Origin: an uncultured Ruminococcus sp. | GTDB lineage: Bacteria; Bacillota_A; Clostridia; Oscillospirales; Acutalibacteraceae | Length of the DNA stretch: 7,598 bases | Direction: 5' to 3' | NCBI GenBank assembly: GCA_902773395.1 | Contig: CACYEJ010000190.1 | Location: 1 to 7,598 of the forward strand | Shown here: positions 5,940 to 7,598 of the stretch, in pieces | Layout: the number at the start of each line of letters is the position of its first letter | Numbering within the stretch: the first letter of the stretch is position 1 | Made by a program: the position numbers and the translations under genes | The notes under the pieces: generated by a model | Database searches by the model: none | What the model was told of the DNA's origin: nothing | The model's input: only the letters and a program-made list of their open reading frames with translations

Positions 5940-6329
5940 ATGGATACTAGATTAATAAATATTCTTTTGATTATGGGCGGTGCTACAGTTGGACTTTTGA
6001 TAATGCTGGCTTTTCTGTTGAAGAGAACGCTGAGTTATCCTAAAAAGGTGACTGCTAAAATTGTTTCTATTAAGAAAAAGAGGCATAGGTATTCAAATAA
6101 GGATTCGGAATATTTTCCTGTTTATGGATATGAATTTGAGGGCGTTAGGTACCACTTTACCTCTAGGAAGGGCAGTACTGAGAAACCGCAAATGGGTGCT
6201 GTGGTGCAAATCAGAATAAAGCCAAAGCAACCCGATGAATGTGTGGAGCTGTTTCCAATAAAGTTTTTTCTTATTGGATATGCGGCTATTATAGTTGTCA
6301 TGCTGATTTTATTCTTTATCATGCGATGA
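5940..6329 (+). CDS. Small membrane protein, DUF3592-like
   Basis: A 129-residue protein with a clear ribosome binding site, AGAGGAG (5926-5932), 7 nt before ATG. It has an N-terminal membrane helix (about 6-28) and a C-terminal one (about 107-128). Between them is a roughly 75-residue soluble part rich in Lys/Arg. The core has the look of DUF3592: KKVTAKIVSIKKKRHRY (35-51), FPVYGYEFEGVRYHFTSRKG (59-78) and then GAVVQIRIKPKQPDECVEL (86-104). This is a short beta-rich domain of unknown function found in small membrane proteins of many bacteria. No catalytic residues are recognisable. It is a single-gene unit between two hairpins; its own promoter is not clear (a weak TTGTTA/TTTATA pair with 17-bp spacing lies at 5878-5906). 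The family assignment is from sequence pattern and fairly likely; function unknown. Confidence 0.8.
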   Translation: MDTRLINILLIMGGATVGLLIMLAFLLKRTLSYPKKVTAKIVSIKKKRHRYSNKDSEYFPVYGYEFEGVRYHFTSRKGSTEKPQMGAVVQIRIKPKQPDECVELFPIKFFLIGYAAIIVVMLILFFIMR

Positions 6330-6368
6330 ATTAACAAATGTAAAATTTTTATGAACAAATTTTTAAAA

Positions 6369-6408
6369 TCCCGAAAAGCCTGAATCTATCGGACTTTTCG
6401 GGAATTTT
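6369..6408 (+). terminator. Intrinsic terminator after the DUF3592-like gene
   Basis: TCCCGAAAAG (6369-6378) pairs with CTTTTCGGGA (6394-6403), a 10-bp stem that can extend by two further pairs past a bulged A, followed by TTTT (6405-6408). An AAAA run precedes the stem, so it may work in both directions. It is 39 bp after the gene's stop codon. Confidence 0.82.
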
Positions 6409-6512
6409 GCGGCAAATCGTGTAATAAATACGATGGCTTATGTGACCAACATTTTGATGAGCTTAACGCAACCTATAATTATGTGGAAAGCCGTTTGAAT
6501 AATCTGGAATAA
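6384..6512 (+). other. Gene-poor stretch with a possible Cys-rich coding remnant
   Basis: Between the DUF3592-like gene (ends 6329) and the HAD gene (starts 6680) there is no credible complete gene. One frame is open from 6384 to the TAA at 6510-6512. It reads FCGKSCNKYDGLCDQHFDEL followed by a polar helix-like tail (NATYNYVESRLNNLE), a Cys/Cys/Cys/His pattern reminiscent of a small zinc ribbon. It has no start codon with a binding site and overlaps the preceding terminator. It may be the 3' remnant of a lost gene, whose terminator would then be the hairpin at 6539-6581. Chance is quite possible in a frame this short. Confidence 0.2.
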
Positions 6513-6538
6513 TTTATAGTTGCTCATAGTTTAGAATA

Positions 6539-6581
6539 AAAACGTATTGGCTTATTTATATAAAGTCAATACGTTTTCTTT
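6539..6581 (+). terminator. Strong intrinsic terminator with no evident gene in front of it
   Basis: AAAACGTATTG (6539-6549) pairs with CAATACGTTTT (6567-6577), extendable by GCTT/AAGT pairs to about 15 bp, with a T-rich tail (TTTTCTTT). It lies 157 bp after the previous terminator and 20 bp before the next promoter. An A run in front makes it potentially bidirectional. What transcript it ends is unclear. Confidence 0.78.
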
Positions 6582-6600
6582 ATTTCCGTGAATCAACCAA

Positions 6601-6629
6601 TTGACTTTATTCCCCGCACATTATATAAT
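6601..6629 (+). promoter_or_regulatory. Near-consensus sigma-A promoter of the HAD/HAAS genes
   Basis: TTGACT (6601-6606), exactly 17 bp of spacer and TATAAT (6624-6629) give an 11-of-12 match to consensus. Transcription is predicted to start near 6636, leaving a leader of about 44 nt before the ATG at 6680. It is the strongest-looking promoter in the window, suggesting good constitutive expression. Confidence 0.85.
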
Positions 6630-6679
6630 AAAGATAGCGTTATTTTACATTCTGCTGAATTATTACAAGAGGTGAAATT

Positions 6680-7405
6680 ATGTTCAAAAATTATATGTTC
6701 GATTTGTACGGCACGCTTGCCGATATCCATACCGATGAGGGAGATATCTCCCTTTGGGAGAAAACCGCCGAATACTACACTTCTCTCGGTGCAGCCTATA
6801 CTGCCGAGGAACTTCAAAAGACTTACTGCGATTTCGTGGACGATGAGAAAAATGTCATACACAACGCTCACCCCGAATATAAATACATTGATATTAAGAT
6901 TGAAAAGGTGTTTAAAAGACTTTATACCGTTAAGGGCATAACCCCAACCGATGAGGAAGTTTTGAATACGGCTCTGTTCTTCCGCCGCACTTCTCGTGAG
7001 TATATCAGGCTCTACAGCGGCATTGCTGATTTGCTCGATGACCTTAGAGCTAACGGCGGCAAGGTTTATCTGCTTACTAATGCTCAGCGTTCCTTTACTT
7101 GGGACGAGCTGGAAATTCTTGGAATTGTCAATAAGTTTGACGGTATTGTTATCTCTTCTGACGAGGAGTGCTGCAAGCCTGACCCTTGTTTCTATCGTGC
7201 TTTGCTTGACCGATATAAGCTTGACCCTAAGGATACTATTATGGTTGGCAATGACCCCACTGCCGATATCAAGGGCGCAAAGGGCGCAGGTCTTTCTACA
7301 CTTTATATTCACACGAATATTTCCCCTGAGATTGACATGAATGCAAACGCAACTTACTTTATCCCTGACGGCGATACCTTGAAGATGAGGGAATATCTGC
7401 TATGA
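6680..7405 (+). CDS. HAD-superfamily hydrolase (YjjG/haloacid dehalogenase-like)
   Basis: A 241-residue cytosolic protein; AGAGGTG (6668-6674) sits 5 nt before the ATG. All four HAD motifs are visible: FDLYGTLAD (7-15, nucleophile Asp8), LLTNAQ (131-136, motif II Thr133), CCKPDP (165-169 region, motif III Lys166) and VGNDPTADIKGAKGAG (189-204, motif IV Asp192 and Asp196). Residues about 16-110 form an alpha-helical C1-type cap. Most HAD phosphatases have a second Asp two positions after the nucleophile as general acid/base, but here it is Tyr10, as in haloacid dehalogenases and many YjjG/HAD-IA proteins. The substrate cannot be predicted; small phosphorylated metabolites or nucleotides are usual for this group. 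The stop codon overlaps the next start by 4 bp (ATGA), so the two genes are translationally coupled. Confidence 0.88.
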   Translation: MFKNYMFDLYGTLADIHTDEGDISLWEKTAEYYTSLGAAYTAEELQKTYCDFVDDEKNVIHNAHPEYKYIDIKIEKVFKRLYTVKGITPTDEEVLNTALFFRRTSREYIRLYSGIADLLDDLRANGGKVYLLTNAQRSFTWDELEILGIVNKFDGIVISSDEECCKPDPCFYRALLDRYKLDPKDTIMVGNDPTADIKGAKGAGLSTLYIHTNISPEIDMNANATYFIPDGDTLKMREYLL

Positions 7406-7598
7406 CTCAGTCGCAGTTTATGTATGACCTGATGCGTGAGCTGGACGGAGTGCCTGATGAAGAAAAGTTTGTGTTGATGAACGACTACACACAGTATTTC
7501 GAAAACCATATCGAGAGCGGCATGACAGAGGAGAGTATTATTGAAAACCTTAAAACTCCTCATGAAATCGCATGCTGCTATAAAAAAGGCAAGCCTAT
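7402..7598 (+). CDS. HAAS/DUF1700-family protein, N-terminal part
   Basis: A frame open to the window end, giving the first 65 residues. It starts at ATG in the ATGA overlap with the HAD gene; a GAGG at 7387-7390 may assist, but coupling is the likely means of initiation. The residues MTQSQFMYDLMRELDGVPDE, then LMNDYTQYFENHIESGMTEE and SIIENLKTPHEIACCY, match the HAAS/DUF1700 N-terminal helical domain (typically a short helix, P-E-E, D-Y-x-x-x-F, G-x-S/T-E-E-x-I, L-G-x-P). Such proteins usually continue into several membrane helices and often partner a PadR-family regulator. No PadR gene is visible upstream; the partner here is the HAD hydrolase. The domain call is good, function unknown. Confidence 0.8.
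   Translation, partial: MTQSQFMYDLMRELDGVPDEEKFVLMNDYTQYFENHIESGMTEESIIENLKTPHEIACCYKKGKP

Noticed and set aside
6588..6941. Plus-strand frame running through the HAD promoter and into the HAD gene
   Set aside because: It spans the near-consensus promoter at 6601-6629, has no binding site, and its product has no recognisable pattern; the HAD frame is clearly the real one.
6593..7312. Long minus-strand open frame opposite the HAD gene (239 codons)
   Set aside because: Length is explained by codon bias of the opposite strand; the HAD motifs on the plus strand are complete and no minus-strand start signal is present.
1..7598. CRISPR array, tRNA, rRNA, transposase or integrase
   Set aside because: No regularly spaced repeats, no cloverleaf-like segments and no recombinase motifs were seen on either strand by eye.

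Overview
The window looks like a chromosomal segment of a low-to-moderate G+C anaerobic Firmicute, most likely a Clostridia member of the Ruminococcus/Oscillospiraceae type. This rests on strong purine-rich ribosome binding sites, sigma-A-type promoters, split 2-hydroxyacyl-CoA dehydratase-related genes, a clostridial-type HisRS with a Cys-rich insert, a minD-mgsA linkage, and DUF3592 and HAAS/DUF1700 small proteins. No genus can be fixed from the sequence alone.

Layout. (1) 1-1786, plus strand: the 3' end of an acyl-CoA dehydratase activase/DUF2229-type gene, a full gene for its companion (COG3581-type C-terminal part of the same system), and an intrinsic terminator. (2) 1792-2943, minus strand, visibly AT-richer than its surroundings: an Abi_2-family (AbiD/AbiF) abortive-infection protein with a HEPN RNase motif. 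Directly downstream on the same strand, a separate promoter drives a roughly 68-nt structured RNA that ends in a strong terminator. (3) 2944-3178: AT-rich spacer with a degenerate duplicated motif. (4) 3179-5895, plus strand: a promoter and a three-gene operon, minD-like, mgsA and hisS, closed by a hairpin. (5) 5940-6408: a small two-TM DUF3592-type membrane protein and its terminator. (6) 6409-6581: a gene-poor stretch with a possible Cys-rich coding remnant and another terminator. (7) 6601-7598: a near-consensus promoter driving a HAD-family hydrolase gene, which overlaps by 4 bp the start of a HAAS/DUF1700 gene cut by the window end.

The most interesting unit is the abi gene with its small RNA. 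AbiF is reported to be a toxin-antitoxin system with an RNA antitoxin and a likely ancestor of Cas13. Here a HEPN protein sits head-to-tail with an independently promoted two-hairpin RNA, which is the arrangement such a system should have. A second point of interest is the MgsA homologue, which keeps the phosphate-binding and substrate-binding motifs but has Gly and Asn where the catalytic aspartates of E. coli MgsA (Asp71, Asp101) are expected.
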